Assembly: GCA_964636985.1 (NCBI GenBank)
Contig: CAZWSX010000012.1
Coordinates: 62,001-126,000, forward strand
DNA: 64,000 nucleotides
Origin: CAZWSX01 sp964636985
GTDB taxonomy: Bacteria > Planctomycetota > Planctomycetia > Pirellulales > Pirellulaceae
Direction: 5' to 3'
In this document: piece by piece, positions 7,974 to 17,481 of the stretch
Layout: every line of letters begins with the position of its first letter
Position numbering within the stretch: position 1 is the stretch's first letter
Made by a program: the position numbers and the translations under genes
The notes under the pieces: model-generated
Database searches by the model: none
Told to the model about the DNA's origin: nothing
Seen by the model: only the letters and a program-made list of their open reading frames with translations

Positions 7974-9284
7974 ATGCGAATCACGTATCTGACCGCCGGT
8001 GCCGCCGGGATGTTCTGCGGGAGCTGCATGCACGATAACACGCTGGCCAAGGCGCTGATCAAGCGCGGCTGCGATGTGCAACTCCTTCCGCTGTACACGC
8101 CCATTCGCACGGACGAAGAGAACGTCAGCGTCGACGAAGTCTTCTTCGGCGGCATCAACGTTTACTTAAAACAGCAATTTTCGCCATATCGGTGGCTGCC
8201 GCGATGGATGACATTCTGGCTCGACCATCCGGCGATCATTCGGTTCGCGACGAGCTTCGGCATCAAGACCACGGCCAAAGATCTTGGTCCCCTGACGGTC
8301 TCGGTCTTACGAGGCGAACAAGGTTTTCAAGCTCAGGAGGTCCAGCGACTGGTTGATTGGATCGCGTCGCAGCCCAGGCCTGACGTGCTAGTTCTGACCA
8401 ATATCTTGATCGCAGGTGTCGTCCCCTCGATTCGCAAAAAGATCGATGCGCGCGTCTTTGTGACACTTCAAGGCGACGACATCTACTTGGACGACTTGCC
8501 CGAGCCGTGGCGAACGGAGTCGCTGGACGAAATCAAGAAGCTCTTGCCATCCATCGACGGCTTCTTGACCAATAGCCGCTACTACGCCGATTACATGGCG
8601 GATTACCTTGGTGCTCCGCGGGAGAAGTTTCAGATCGTTCCGTTGGGACTCGACCTGGCGGACTTCAAGGAGTTCTCGCCTGAGCGAACCACCATCGACG
8701 AACTGCTCACGCACAAAGCGGCCAACGAGGTTTGGACGATTGGCTACCTGGCGCGGCTGGCCCCCGAGAAGGGGCTGCACGTGCTGGTCGATGCGTTCAT
8801 CGAACTCAAGAAACGTCCGCACCACGCCAAAACGCGGCTTAGTGTGGCCGGATGGTTAGGCGCGCATCGCCGGGACTATGCCAACGAACAATTCAAAAAA
8901 CTGGAGAAGGCCGGGCTCTCGGCACATGTCGATCGGGTGGGCGAAGTCGATCGCACGGGCAAGTTGGCGTTTCTCAAGTCCCTCGACGTGCTGTCGGTTC
9001 CGACGACGTATCGCGAACCCAAAGGCTTATTCGTTCTTGAGGCCTTGGCCGCCGGCGCCCCTGTGGTGCAGCCGGAACATGGTGCCTTTCCTGAATTGAT
9101 CGCGTCGACAGGCGGCGGAGAATTATTCCCGCCGGAGGACGCTACCGCGTTAGCGGATCGACTCGACCTGATTTTGGGCGATCAAGGGCGTCGTGAGCAG
9201 CTTGCACAGACCGGCTGGCAAGCCGTTCATTCCCGCTATAACGCCGACGCGATGGCCGGAGCATTTTTGCAAGCTCTTAAATAA
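7974..9284 (+). CDS. Family 4 glycosyltransferase
   Basis: A 436-residue cytoplasmic enzyme with a GT-B fold. The N-terminal domain starts MRITYLTAGAAGMFCGSC. The C-terminal nucleotide-sugar domain has IGYLARLAPEKGLHVLVDAF, then YREPKGLFVLEALAAGAPVVQPEHGAFPELI, the E-x7-E type signature of GT4 retaining transferases. Sugar donor and acceptor cannot be told from sequence. It lies 30 bases after the membrane-protein gene and precedes glpX. Confidence 0.85.
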   Translation: MRITYLTAGAAGMFCGSCMHDNTLAKALIKRGCDVQLLPLYTPIRTDEENVSVDEVFFGGINVYLKQQFSPYRWLPRWMTFWLDHPAIIRFATSFGIKTTAKDLGPLTVSVLRGEQGFQAQEVQRLVDWIASQPRPDVLVLTNILIAGVVPSIRKKIDARVFVTLQGDDIYLDDLPEPWRTESLDEIKKLLPSIDGFLTNSRYYADYMADYLGAPREKFQIVPLGLDLADFKEFSPERTTIDELLTHKAANEVWTIGYLARLAPEKGLHVLVDAFIELKKRPHHAKTRLSVAGWLGAHRRDYANEQFKKLEKAGLSAHVDRVGEVDRTGKLAFLKSLDVLSVPTTYREPKGLFVLEALAAGAPVVQPEHGAFPELIASTGGGELFPPEDATALADRLDLILGDQGRREQLAQTGWQAVHSRYNADAMAGAFLQALK

Positions 9285-9399
9285 CTTGCGATAAGTCCCA
9301 ATACTTCGGTGCTAGCCGCGACACAAAAGCGACTTATCTAGGCATAATGGTTGGGCCCTCTCGCAACCGATTCGTGCCACTTCAGTCTGATTGGGAACC

Positions 9400-10446
9400 A
9401 TGACCGCCGACATTCAACGTTTGCTGGAGTTTGATTTTCTACGCGCCACCGAAATCGCTGCACTGAACTGCATGCAGTGGCTCGGCAAAGGAGACAAGGA
9501 CGCCGCCGATGCCTCCGCCTGCGACGCCATCCGTGGGATGTTCGATTTGACCGACATGTGCGGCGAGGTCGTCATTGGAGAGGGGATCAAAGACGAGGCC
9601 CCGGGGATCTTCAAAGGGGAGAAGCTCGGGACCTGGAAAGCAGGCTCGCCAAGGTTCAATATTGCCCTCGATCCGGTCGACGGCACAACCAACGCCAGCC
9701 GCGGGATGCCTAACTCGATCAGTTGCATCGCGGCCGCGATTCCCGATGGCAGCGAATTGGCTTTGCAGGATATCCCGGCTTTCTACATGCAAAAGCTCGC
9801 CTACCCCCAGGCGGTGCGGAAGGCCTGGATTGCCGATCCAAGCTTGCCGATTAGCGTGAACGCTCCCTTGTCGAAGTCGATTGCGTGCACGGCCGAGATT
9901 TTGGGCAAAAAGGTTCGCGACGTCGTCGTGATGATTCTGGATCGCCCGCGGAATAAGCCTTACATCGACGAAGTGCGAAAAGCGGGCGCCCAGCTACGGA
10001 TGATTGCCGATGGCGATATTTCGGCCGCACTCGCTCCAGCGCTGGAATCGTCGAACATCGACTTGTACGCGGGGATCGGCGGCTCCCCTGAGGGTGTCCT
10101 CGCCGCTGCCGCCCTCCGCTGCTTAGGCGGCGGTATGCAGGCCAAGATCTGGCCACGCGATGAGGAAGAGAAAAAGTCGCTCATCGAAGCAGGCTGGGGA
10201 GACAAGCTCGAGACCGTCTTCCGTTCTCGTGACTTGGCGCTGGGTAACGAAATTCTCTTCGTGGCCACCGGCATCAGCGATAGCCCCTTCCTCAAGGGCG
10301 TTCAAGTTCGCGGGAAGACGGCGATCACCCACTCGGTGCTAATGCGAAGTAAGAGCGGCACCGTCCGCTACCTGACGACTTATCACAACATGGAACTGAA
10401 GACGATCCACCTGCGCTCCTCAGGTGATCGCGAAGACAGGATGTAA
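9400..10446 (+). CDS. glpX: Class II fructose-1,6-bisphosphatase (GlpX type)
   Basis: Hydrolyses fructose-1,6-bisphosphate to fructose-6-phosphate in gluconeogenesis; 348 residues. Metal and substrate motifs are clear: CGEVVIGEGIKDEAPGIF, then IALDPVDGTTNAS with Asp91 and Asp94, and a C-terminal CLGGGMQAKIWPRDEEE segment. ATG 9400 was preferred over the TTG at 9391. The gene is monocistronic in appearance. Two palindromes follow it (10450-10471 and 10529-10552). Together with the class II aldolase at 60932-61948 it covers two consecutive steps of hexose phosphate synthesis. Confidence 0.95.
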   Translation: MTADIQRLLEFDFLRATEIAALNCMQWLGKGDKDAADASACDAIRGMFDLTDMCGEVVIGEGIKDEAPGIFKGEKLGTWKAGSPRFNIALDPVDGTTNASRGMPNSISCIAAAIPDGSELALQDIPAFYMQKLAYPQAVRKAWIADPSLPISVNAPLSKSIACTAEILGKKVRDVVVMILDRPRNKPYIDEVRKAGAQLRMIADGDISAALAPALESSNIDLYAGIGGSPEGVLAAAALRCLGGGMQAKIWPRDEEEKKSLIEAGWGDKLETVFRSRDLALGNEILFVATGISDSPFLKGVQVRGKTAITHSVLMRSKSGTVRYLTTYHNMELKTIHLRSSGDREDRM

Positions 10447-10449
10447 GTG

Positions 10450-10471
10450 GTGCGACTCACCCGAGTCGCAC
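10450..10471. repeat. Palindrome downstream of glpX
   Basis: Perfect 8-bp inverted repeat gtgcgact / agtcgcac around cacccg, 3 bases after the glpX stop. It has no T-tract, so it is more likely a repeat element or mRNA-stabilising hairpin than an intrinsic terminator. Confidence 0.6.
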
Positions 10472-10528
10472 AAGGTTGAGATAGCCTCTGTCGTAAGGCC
10501 GGCGATTTTCAGTTGCGGCAAGTTCACC

Positions 10529-10552
10529 AGGACCGTTCGGGAGAACGGTCCT
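10529..10552. repeat. REP-like palindrome overlapping a stop codon
   Basis: Perfect 10-bp inverted repeat aggaccgttc / gaacggtcct with a ggga loop, followed by ac. The cctac ending matches the elements at 512 and 48671. The element supplies the TAG stop (bases 10551-10553) of the large haem-binding protein on the minus strand, which suggests insertion into, or capture by, the 3' end of that gene. Confidence 0.65.
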
Positions 10553-13500
10553 ACCGCTTTGTCGAACCCGTCTTTTTCTTTGCCGTCTTGGTCGACTTCG
10601 TCGCCGCGGGTTCGGCTAAGAAGGCGAACAGGTCTTCGATTTCCTGTTGATTCAAGTCGTTCAGTAGGCCGTCGGGCATGATCGAGAGCTTGCCGGTCTC
10701 GACTTCTTCGATTTCGGCCTTCTGAATTGTCGAGCGTTCTCCCTTGGCGTTGGTCAGCGTGAACTGGCTCGCACCGGCTGGGGCGAGGATTCCGCTCAGC
10801 GAACGGCCGTCCTTGAGGGAGACGGTTTTCGACTTGTATTGGTCCGAGATAATGTGCGATGGGAAGTAAATCGACTCCAACATCTCCTTGCGGGAGAATC
10901 GCTTGTTGACCGTTGTGAGGTCGGGGCCGATCGATTCACCTTGGCTCCCGGCCTTGTGGCATTTGGCACACTGGGCTTTGGCATAGGCTTCTTTCCCTCG
11001 CGTGACGTTTCCTTTTCGCTCGGGCGCTTTGATCAGGAACTGGTGGAGCTGTTCGTAGCTCCAAGTTTGATTGCTGGTCACTTGCGGCAACTCGGCCACC
11101 GGGGCATCGGGGAACTCTTCGGCGTACCACTCCTGCCAATGGACGAGTTTTTCGGCAGGCGTTTCTTCCTCGGTGCCGAGCGATTCGCCGAGCCAGTGTT
11201 CGAGTAGTTTCACGGCACTGGGAGCTTCCTTTTCCTTCATGCGCAGGCCCAACACAATCAGGTTGCGATACGGCTCGGCCTCTGCGGGGCGCTCGTCGAC
11301 CGTGGTCAGGCGCTCCAAAATTCCAGGTGCGGCAGCGGGTTCGAGCAGTCCCAGCGTTCGAACGATGTAAGGCCAGTTTTCACCGCCTGGCGATAGAGCC
11401 AACCCCATCGAGACGGCTTGCCGCCGCTCGGGATCGCGTTCCCAGATTTCGCGCAGGTAGGCGGTCGAGCGTTCGTCGCCGCTGCGAGCCATCACGGCGA
11501 TAATGCCGATTTGCAGGCGTTGCGCGGCATCTTGCTTGGGATTGAGATCGCGATCGATCTTGGTGAGCAAATCGAGCGTCTCAGCGTCGAGGTCCTTAGG
11601 TAGCTTGAACAGCGCGCCCAGTGCCGCATTGGGCCAGCGGGCACCTTCGGCGAGGACGGCTCGGCCTTCTTCGGGCGTGAGCTTCATCGCAAAGTCGCGG
11701 GTGGCATTGATGATGTAACGGGTCATCGCCGTGCCGCCTTTGAAGTTCTGGGCGTTCTCGAAGAAGTCGAGCAGCTTGAGCCGCTTGTCCGAGTCCCACC
11801 CGTTCTCCAAAAACCGCAGATACATGGCCGCGTGCAGGCGATCCTCCGCGGGAGCCTTGCCGTCGATGAATTCCAAGTAGCGATCGATGATCGAACCTTC
11901 TTGCAGGTAGATCAAAACGCGAATCAGCTCGCGATTGACCACGGGGTCGCCGGCGGGAAACTCTTCGGCCAGCTTGATTTTCAAGCCCGGCAAGTCATTC
12001 GCCGGCAAGTTCGTACGATGGAGCGCGACTTGCATGACGCGGATCGTATCGACGAAGTCCTTGTCCGACAGGTATTTGTCCATCAAGTCGGCCAGCTTTT
12101 GCAGAACTTGCAGGCCGATCTCGCGTTTGGGATTGGCAATCACGGCGGCGAGCGCGGCTTGATTCACGACAGCTGGCTCGTCGCACGTCATCGCTTCGTC
12201 GATCCAGTTGGCAATCGGCTGGCGTTCGAGCAATCGTCGCCCCGCGAACGAAGTGAAGCGATCATCGCTGGCCAAAACAGGCTTAATGGCCGCGAACGGG
12301 ACCTCTTGGTCGTTCCGAGCCAGTGTTTCTGCGGCTGCTCGTCGGACTGCGTTGTCGGTGTCGGAAAGCAGTTCGATCAGGCGGTTCTTGGCGGACTCGT
12401 CGTCACTGGGATCGAGCGCCTGGCAAACGCGAGCCCGGATTTTTGGTGATTTGTCCTTCGAGATTTGAATCAGCGTTTCGGAATCGGGTTCCGGTCCGAA
12501 CAGACGCATCAGATCGAGTGCTCGCAGGCGGTAGTCGACGGGGTTTTCGCAGCTGATGGCGATGCCAACCAAACTCGTACCCCAGTCGTCGCCGAAATTC
12601 TTTCGCTCGATCGCGACAGCTTGTCGAGCGTAGGCAGCCTGAAGTTGAGGCTGCCGTGAGGCGAGCGAAAGGCCTTCGCCCAGCTTTGTGATATTCTCGG
12701 GAACCTTCCCGCGCCAGCTCACTCGGTAAAGTCCGCCAGTGGTGCCGCGACCGCCAGTGCAGAAGTAGAGCGCGCCATCGGGGCCGACTTCGAGGTCGGT
12801 CACGTTGAGCGGATTTCCTTCGAGGAACGTTTGCGGTTCACCTTTCACGGTGGCGCCGTTTTGTCGCAGCTTGGTGGCGACGATGCGCCCGTTGGCCCAG
12901 TCGGCGACGAACAGGGTCCCGTGATAGCGCTGCGGGAACATGTAGTGGTCGTACACCACGCAGCCGGTCGGTGAGCCGCGGCCCATCGATGCGACAGGCG
13001 GCAGCATGTCGACATAGTACTGCGGCCAGTTGGCCCAACCGCTTCGCCAGCCGTATTCGCCGCCTGGAACGACGTGATGGATGCGCGTCGGCCGATGCCA
13101 AGGTGTCCCTTCGTCGGCTTCCATATCGCTATCCGGGACGAACAGTTCGCCATCGCGATTGAAGCACAAGTCGTACGCGTTGCGCAAACCGCCGGCGACG
13201 ATTTGGACGGCAGTTCCGTCGACGTCGGTGCGCAAGATCGCTCCGCCTGGGGCTTTCACACCGACGGCGTGTCCACCTGGATCTTCGTAGCGAGGGCCAA
13301 CCAGGTCGCCTTCATAAGTGTTGCGATAGGGGCTGGCGGGATCGAAGTCTTCGTCGAATTTGGTTTCGTTGCCGACCACGATATAGAGCAAACCATCGGG
13401 ACCCAGTTGGAGTCCGTGCGGTCCGTGCTCGCTCATATCCTCGCCGAAGCTGAGAATGAGCGCCACTTCGTCGAACGAGCCGTTGCGATCGGTATCCGTC

Positions 13501-14504
13501 AGTCGATAGAGGCCAGCGCCATCGGCGCCTTTACCCGTCACGAAGAGTTCACCGTTGACGGCCACGATCCCTTGGCAGCTTTCGACGGCTTCGCAGATCA
13601 CCTTTGACTTGTCGATCGAGCCGTCGCCATTGGAGTCGTACAAGCTGACGAGCGGGCCACCTTCCAGCGAACCGATCATCTGGCCGAACTCGGTGAAGGT
13701 AATCGCCAACAGCGAGCCGACGGCGTCGCCGTCGAGCAAACGCTCAAGGCGAAACTCCTCGTCGATCGAGAAGCGTTCATTGCTGAACTTCGTTTCTGGC
13801 GGATCGGCGGGGAGCGTGAGTTTGGGAGTTGCTTTCGCCGTGGTCGACGGAGCCGTGGGGCCTTCGTCGTTCTTTGGCGCCGCGGCCTGCTCCTGCGACT
13901 TGAGGTCCCAAGGAGCCGTTTCGCCAAGCCGGCCGAAAGAACGGGCGGCCTTCCAGTTTTGATCGTTGCTGGCGACGGTGTTCCAGAGGGGAACGGACGC
14001 AAGGTTCGTCTTCCATTTGTCGTTCGTTGAGTACGAGAACCAGGACCCGCCTTTTTCTTTGATCAGCACTCGCGCGACCAAAGCGGCCGTATTGCCGTTG
14101 CGGTTCGTCGCTCGCACGGCGACCAGGTTCACGCCTGCCAGAAGTTGGGCCGTGATATCGAATTCTTGGAACTTATTCGACTCGTTGACCGAGGCGATCT
14201 TTTTGCCGTTGAAGTAGAGTTCGTACGCGTCGTCGGCGGCGATCGTAATCCGCCCTGCTTCGGGCGCTTTAAGAGCCATCGCTCGGCGGAAGAAGCAACT
14301 CTCGTTGGCGGGAACCGCTTCCTTTTCGTGTTCGGGCGCCCAGATCCATTCCGCTTCCTGTGCGCGCGCAGTGGTGCCGCCGACGAATTGTCCGAGCGCC
14401 ACAATCAAGCCGAGCAAGAAAGCCAAACGCGTAGGCGTCTGACTGAACAAGCGGATCGAGCGCGAAGGATCTCGCGATTGTAGAAAAGTCGGCAACTGCA
14501 CCAT
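10551..14504 (-). CDS. Large PVC-type secreted protein: beta-propeller, HEAT-like repeats and c-type haem site
   Basis: 1317 residues from ATG 14504; an upstream extension to 14582 has no signal features. After a signal segment (LAFLLGLIVALGQFVGGTTARA) comes a sugar-binding-like beta-sandwich (AEWIWAPEHEKEAVPANES onward). A glucose/sorbosone-dehydrogenase-like beta-propeller follows, roughly residues 230-600 (GPHGLQLGPDGLLYIVVGNE; TDLEVGPDGALYFCTGGRG). Next is a long helical HEAT-like region. Near the end is a cytochrome c site CAKCHKAG (Cys1179, Cys1182, His1183) with GPDLTTVNKRFSRKEMLESI after it. Such proteins are abundant in planctomycetes and are thought to be periplasmic; the substrate is unknown. 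The C-terminus is Lys/Thr-rich. Confidence 0.9.
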   Translation of the reverse strand: MVQLPTFLQSRDPSRSIRLFSQTPTRLAFLLGLIVALGQFVGGTTARAQEAEWIWAPEHEKEAVPANESCFFRRAMALKAPEAGRITIAADDAYELYFNGKKIASVNESNKFQEFDITAQLLAGVNLVAVRATNRNGNTAALVARVLIKEKGGSWFSYSTNDKWKTNLASVPLWNTVASNDQNWKAARSFGRLGETAPWDLKSQEQAAAPKNDEGPTAPSTTAKATPKLTLPADPPETKFSNERFSIDEEFRLERLLDGDAVGSLLAITFTEFGQMIGSLEGGPLVSLYDSNGDGSIDKSKVICEAVESCQGIVAVNGELFVTGKGADGAGLYRLTDTDRNGSFDEVALILSFGEDMSEHGPHGLQLGPDGLLYIVVGNETKFDEDFDPASPYRNTYEGDLVGPRYEDPGGHAVGVKAPGGAILRTDVDGTAVQIVAGGLRNAYDLCFNRDGELFVPDSDMEADEGTPWHRPTRIHHVVPGGEYGWRSGWANWPQYYVDMLPPVASMGRGSPTGCVVYDHYMFPQRYHGTLFVADWANGRIVATKLRQNGATVKGEPQTFLEGNPLNVTDLEVGPDGALYFCTGGRGTTGGLYRVSWRGKVPENITKLGEGLSLASRQPQLQAAYARQAVAIERKNFGDDWGTSLVGIAISCENPVDYRLRALDLMRLFGPEPDSETLIQISKDKSPKIRARVCQALDPSDDESAKNRLIELLSDTDNAVRRAAAETLARNDQEVPFAAIKPVLASDDRFTSFAGRRLLERQPIANWIDEAMTCDEPAVVNQAALAAVIANPKREIGLQVLQKLADLMDKYLSDKDFVDTIRVMQVALHRTNLPANDLPGLKIKLAEEFPAGDPVVNRELIRVLIYLQEGSIIDRYLEFIDGKAPAEDRLHAAMYLRFLENGWDSDKRLKLLDFFENAQNFKGGTAMTRYIINATRDFAMKLTPEEGRAVLAEGARWPNAALGALFKLPKDLDAETLDLLTKIDRDLNPKQDAAQRLQIGIIAVMARSGDERSTAYLREIWERDPERRQAVSMGLALSPGGENWPYIVRTLGLLEPAAAPGILERLTTVDERPAEAEPYRNLIVLGLRMKEKEAPSAVKLLEHWLGESLGTEEETPAEKLVHWQEWYAEEFPDAPVAELPQVTSNQTWSYEQLHQFLIKAPERKGNVTRGKEAYAKAQCAKCHKAGSQGESIGPDLTTVNKRFSRKEMLESIYFPSHIISDQYKSKTVSLKDGRSLSGILAPAGASQFTLTNAKGERSTIQKAEIEEVETGKLSIMPDGLLNDLNQQEIEDLFAFLAEPAATKSTKTAKKKTGSTKR

Positions 14505-14737
14505 GGCTTCCGTGCCTCGGTACGCAACAAGAAAACGCCTCCGCCGTCGCGGATTCACGCAGGAAGATAGCGACCTTAACAATTTGGCGGCAATAGCGGT
14601 TGAAAGCCCTAGCGAGAACGCGACTAGATGCGAGCTATGCGGAATCTAGGTAAACACGCTAGCGGTCATTCTTCGAGCTTCGAGGTCCCTTGGCGAGCGT
14701 TATTGCGTCATAAGGAACGTGGTGGATCCTTAGGCAT

Positions 14738-15214
14738 TCAGGGAGTCTGCCTGTTTCGGTCATCGTTTTGTTCGGGTCTTGCTCGATAGACCCGATGCCA
14801 TGCCAGGCTGGCATAAGCCGAAGAGGTGGCCGCGAGCAGCACCCAAAAGATGATCATGACCGTCATCACGTGATCATCGTCTGGCGGTGTCGCCATGGCT
14901 TGGCTGATCCATTTGTATAGCTCCACCGTGATCAAACCCGGCAGGGTTACGCCTGCGATTGGCATCGCAGCTCCTGAAAAGAGAATGCCGAGCACGAACC
15001 CGATGGCAAAGATTTGCCGTTCGCCGCGCGTGAAGATCGCCGCGATGAGCGCGTGAAACGCCGCGCCCAAAGCTGCCGTGACATACGCGGCTCGGAGCCA
15101 CTCGTTGTCGGTGACGAGTACGAAACAGAAGACTGCAACGCCGACGGTGAATAAGAATAGCTGCGCGATCGAAAAGCGGATGCGGCGTATTTCCACAGGC
15201 AAATCCTTCGCCAT
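14738..15214 (-). CDS. Membrane protein of unknown function
   Basis: 158 residues from ATG 15214 (MAKDLPVEIRRIRFSIAQLF); a 13-residue extension is possible but unlikely. Four membrane segments are visible: IAQLFLFTVGVAVFCFVLV, AAYVTAALGAAFHALIAAIF, IFAIGFVLGILFSGAAMPIAG and VMTVMIIFWVLLAATSSAYA. The RRIRFSIAQLFLFT start is typical of small planctomycete inner-membrane proteins. Function unknown. It lies 64 bases downstream of lpdA on the same strand. The 233 bases beyond it, up to the large haem-binding gene, show no feature. Confidence 0.65.
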   Translation of the reverse strand: MAKDLPVEIRRIRFSIAQLFLFTVGVAVFCFVLVTDNEWLRAAYVTAALGAAFHALIAAIFTRGERQIFAIGFVLGILFSGAAMPIAGVTLPGLITVELYKWISQAMATPPDDDHVMTVMIIFWVLLAATSSAYASLAWHRVYRARPEQNDDRNRQTP

Positions 15215-15278
15215 TGGAGACCGTCGACAACGAGCTAACGCGAACGGTCCCAATTGAAATCACTCGATCGCAGGCCGC

Positions 15279-16715
15279 CTATGCCGGCGCGTGCCGCTTG
15301 GGCTTGTAGATCTCCGTCGCCGTTCCGTAGAAGACTTCGCCGGCGTTCATCAGTGTTTCCGAGAGCGTCGGGTGCGGGTGGACTGTCTCCGTGAGGTCGC
15401 GGGCGACGCAGCCCATCTCGATGGCCAGGGCCGCTTCGGAAATCAAGTCGCCCGCGTTCGGGCCGACAATGCCGCAGCCGACCACGCGTTCGGTGGCGGG
15501 GTCGATGAGCCACTTGGTGAGGCCTTCCGTGCGTCCCAGGGCTTGGGCTCGACCACTAGCGGCCCAGGGATAGGTGGCGACTTCGACGGCTCTGCCGGCT
15601 GCCTTCGCTTCGTTTTCGGTGAGGCCGGCCCAGGCGATTTCTGGATCGGTGAAGACGACGGCTGGGATGCAAGCCTTGTCGAAGGCGGTGGGCTGGCCGA
15701 GAATCGTTTCGACGGCGACTTTTGCTTCGTGCGAGGCCTTGTGGGCGAGCATCGGTTCGCCGGCGACATCGCCAATCGCCAGGATCCGCGGGTCGGCCGT
15801 TCGTTGTTGCTTGTCGATTTGGATGAATCCCTTGTCGGTGACGACGGCGGATGTGTTTTCGATTCCAAATCCGCGGCTGTTGGGGCGGCGACCGACCGAG
15901 ACCAGGACGCGATCGAATTGTTCCGTGCCGAAACGGCCCGGTCCTTCGAACGCGACTTCGACCTTACCGTTGCGGAGGCCGATCGACCCGACTTTGGTCT
16001 TGAGATAGATCCGGCCACCGAACAATTTTTGCAGCTGTTTTTCGAGCGGCTTCACCAGGTCGCGGTCGGCCGTCATCAAAAGGCCGTCGAGGAACTCGAC
16101 GACGCTCACCTGCGAGCCGAGGTGCGCGTAGACCGTTCCCATTTCGAGACCAATGTAGCCGCCGCCGATTACCAGGAGCTTTTCGGGGACGTCGGCCAAT
16201 TCGAGAGCCCCGGTGCTATCCATCACCTTGTTCGAATCAATCTTGAAATTCGCCGGCATCGCGGGCGTGCTGCCGGTCGCGACAATGCAGTAATCGAACG
16301 TCAGCGTTCGATCTTCGGGGATCGATTCGTGGTCCCCTTCCAGACGCAGGGTGGTCGAGTTCTCGAAAACACCACGTGCGTGATACACCTTGACCTTACG
16401 GCTGCGGGCGAGACCTTTCAGTCCGCCCGAGAGCGTGGAAATCACTTTTTCCTTTCGGGCGCGTAGTTTATCGATATCGACGGTTGCTTTGCCGAAATCG
16501 ACGCCCCAGTCGTGTTGCAGTTCCGAAACTTCCGACATCACGCGGGCGACGTGGAGGAGCGCCTTGCTGGGAATACAGCCGCGCAGGAGGCATGTGCCGC
16601 CCAGTCTGGGATCGGCCTCGACGATGGCGACGTCGAGCCCCTCGTCGGCGGCCAAAAACGCCGCCGCGTATCCGCCCGGTCCACCTCCCAACACGACTAC
16701 TTGAGCATGCGCCAT
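15279..16715 (-). CDS. lpdA: Dihydrolipoyl dehydrogenase
   Basis: 478-residue FAD- and NAD-dependent E3 enzyme that re-oxidises dihydrolipoamide in 2-oxoacid dehydrogenase and glycine cleavage complexes. Motifs in order: FAD site VVVLGGGPGGYAAAF, redox disulfide GGTCLLRGCIPSKAL, NAD site LLVIGGGYIGLEMGTVYAHLG, second FAD motif ILAIGDVAGEPMLAHKASHE, and the interface His-Glu in HPHPTLSETLMNA. Length and all key residues are normal. Partner E1 and E2 genes are not in the window. Confidence 0.95.
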   Translation of the reverse strand: MAHAQVVVLGGGPGGYAAAFLAADEGLDVAIVEADPRLGGTCLLRGCIPSKALLHVARVMSEVSELQHDWGVDFGKATVDIDKLRARKEKVISTLSGGLKGLARSRKVKVYHARGVFENSTTLRLEGDHESIPEDRTLTFDYCIVATGSTPAMPANFKIDSNKVMDSTGALELADVPEKLLVIGGGYIGLEMGTVYAHLGSQVSVVEFLDGLLMTADRDLVKPLEKQLQKLFGGRIYLKTKVGSIGLRNGKVEVAFEGPGRFGTEQFDRVLVSVGRRPNSRGFGIENTSAVVTDKGFIQIDKQQRTADPRILAIGDVAGEPMLAHKASHEAKVAVETILGQPTAFDKACIPAVVFTDPEIAWAGLTENEAKAAGRAVEVATYPWAASGRAQALGRTEGLTKWLIDPATERVVGCGIVGPNAGDLISEAALAIEMGCVARDLTETVHPHPTLSETLMNAGEVFYGTATEIYKPKRHAPA

Positions 16716-16926
16716 GGTGCGATTTTTTCATCCATTGCTGGCTCGCGTGCGTGCCGCTGCCGGCCGGGCGATTCCCGACGCAAACCTTGGCGTGACATGC
16801 ACTTTGGAGCGAAATGGCACTATATTTTGAATTTTCCGCAGCCACAAGGACGCGGGCAAGCGAGTTGGCCCCCAATCGGCGGCCAACAAATCTGTAACCC
16901 AACCGCTTGGCGGAGCATAACAGGGC

Positions 16927-17481
16927 GTGAAGACACTTCTTAGCGAAACACAGGTCCGGCAGGGTGTCCAAAATTTGGCCCGCGAGATCGCGGCGTTTTA
17001 CGGCGACCGTCCCGTCACCATCATCGCCGTAATGACGGGAAGCATCGTGCTGATGGCCGACTTGATCCGTCTCCTTTCGATGCCGCTGCGGGTAGGGGTG
17101 GTTCAGGCTAGCAGCTACAAGGACGGGACTCAGCGGGGAAGGCTGACCATCAACGCCGAAATGATGCCCGACATTTACAATCGTGAAGTGCTGTTGGTGG
17201 ACGACATTTTCGACACTGGCCACACGTTGCAAGAAGTGGTGAAGCTGATGCACGGCTTAGGGCCAACGAGCATCAAAACGGCCGTCCTTTTGTCCAAACA
17301 GGGACGAACCGAAGTTGCCATGCGTCCCGATTTCACCGCTTTCGAGATCCCCGACGAATTCGTGGTGGGATACGGGCTCGACTACCAGGATCACTATCGC
17401 AACTTACGGGAAATTGCGGTGTTGGAGCCAGCCGACATTGCCAGCCACCAGCCGCCGCAGGGCGGGGAGCCAGCCGAGTGA
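16927..17481 (+). CDS. hpt: Hypoxanthine phosphoribosyltransferase
   Basis: 184-residue purine salvage enzyme that makes IMP/GMP from hypoxanthine/guanine and PRPP. The PRPP-binding signature EVLLVDDIFDTGHTLQEV is intact, the N-terminal flexible region has VVQASSYKDGT, and the C-terminal FVVGYGLDYQDHYRNL motif is typical. The start is GTG 16927. The last 4 bases overlap the start of the next glycosyltransferase gene (GTGA), so salvage and sugar-transfer genes are translationally linked. Confidence 0.95.
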   Translation: MKTLLSETQVRQGVQNLAREIAAFYGDRPVTIIAVMTGSIVLMADLIRLLSMPLRVGVVQASSYKDGTQRGRLTINAEMMPDIYNREVLLVDDIFDTGHTLQEVVKLMHGLGPTSIKTAVLLSKQGRTEVAMRPDFTAFEIPDEFVVGYGLDYQDHYRNLREIAVLEPADIASHQPPQGGEPAE

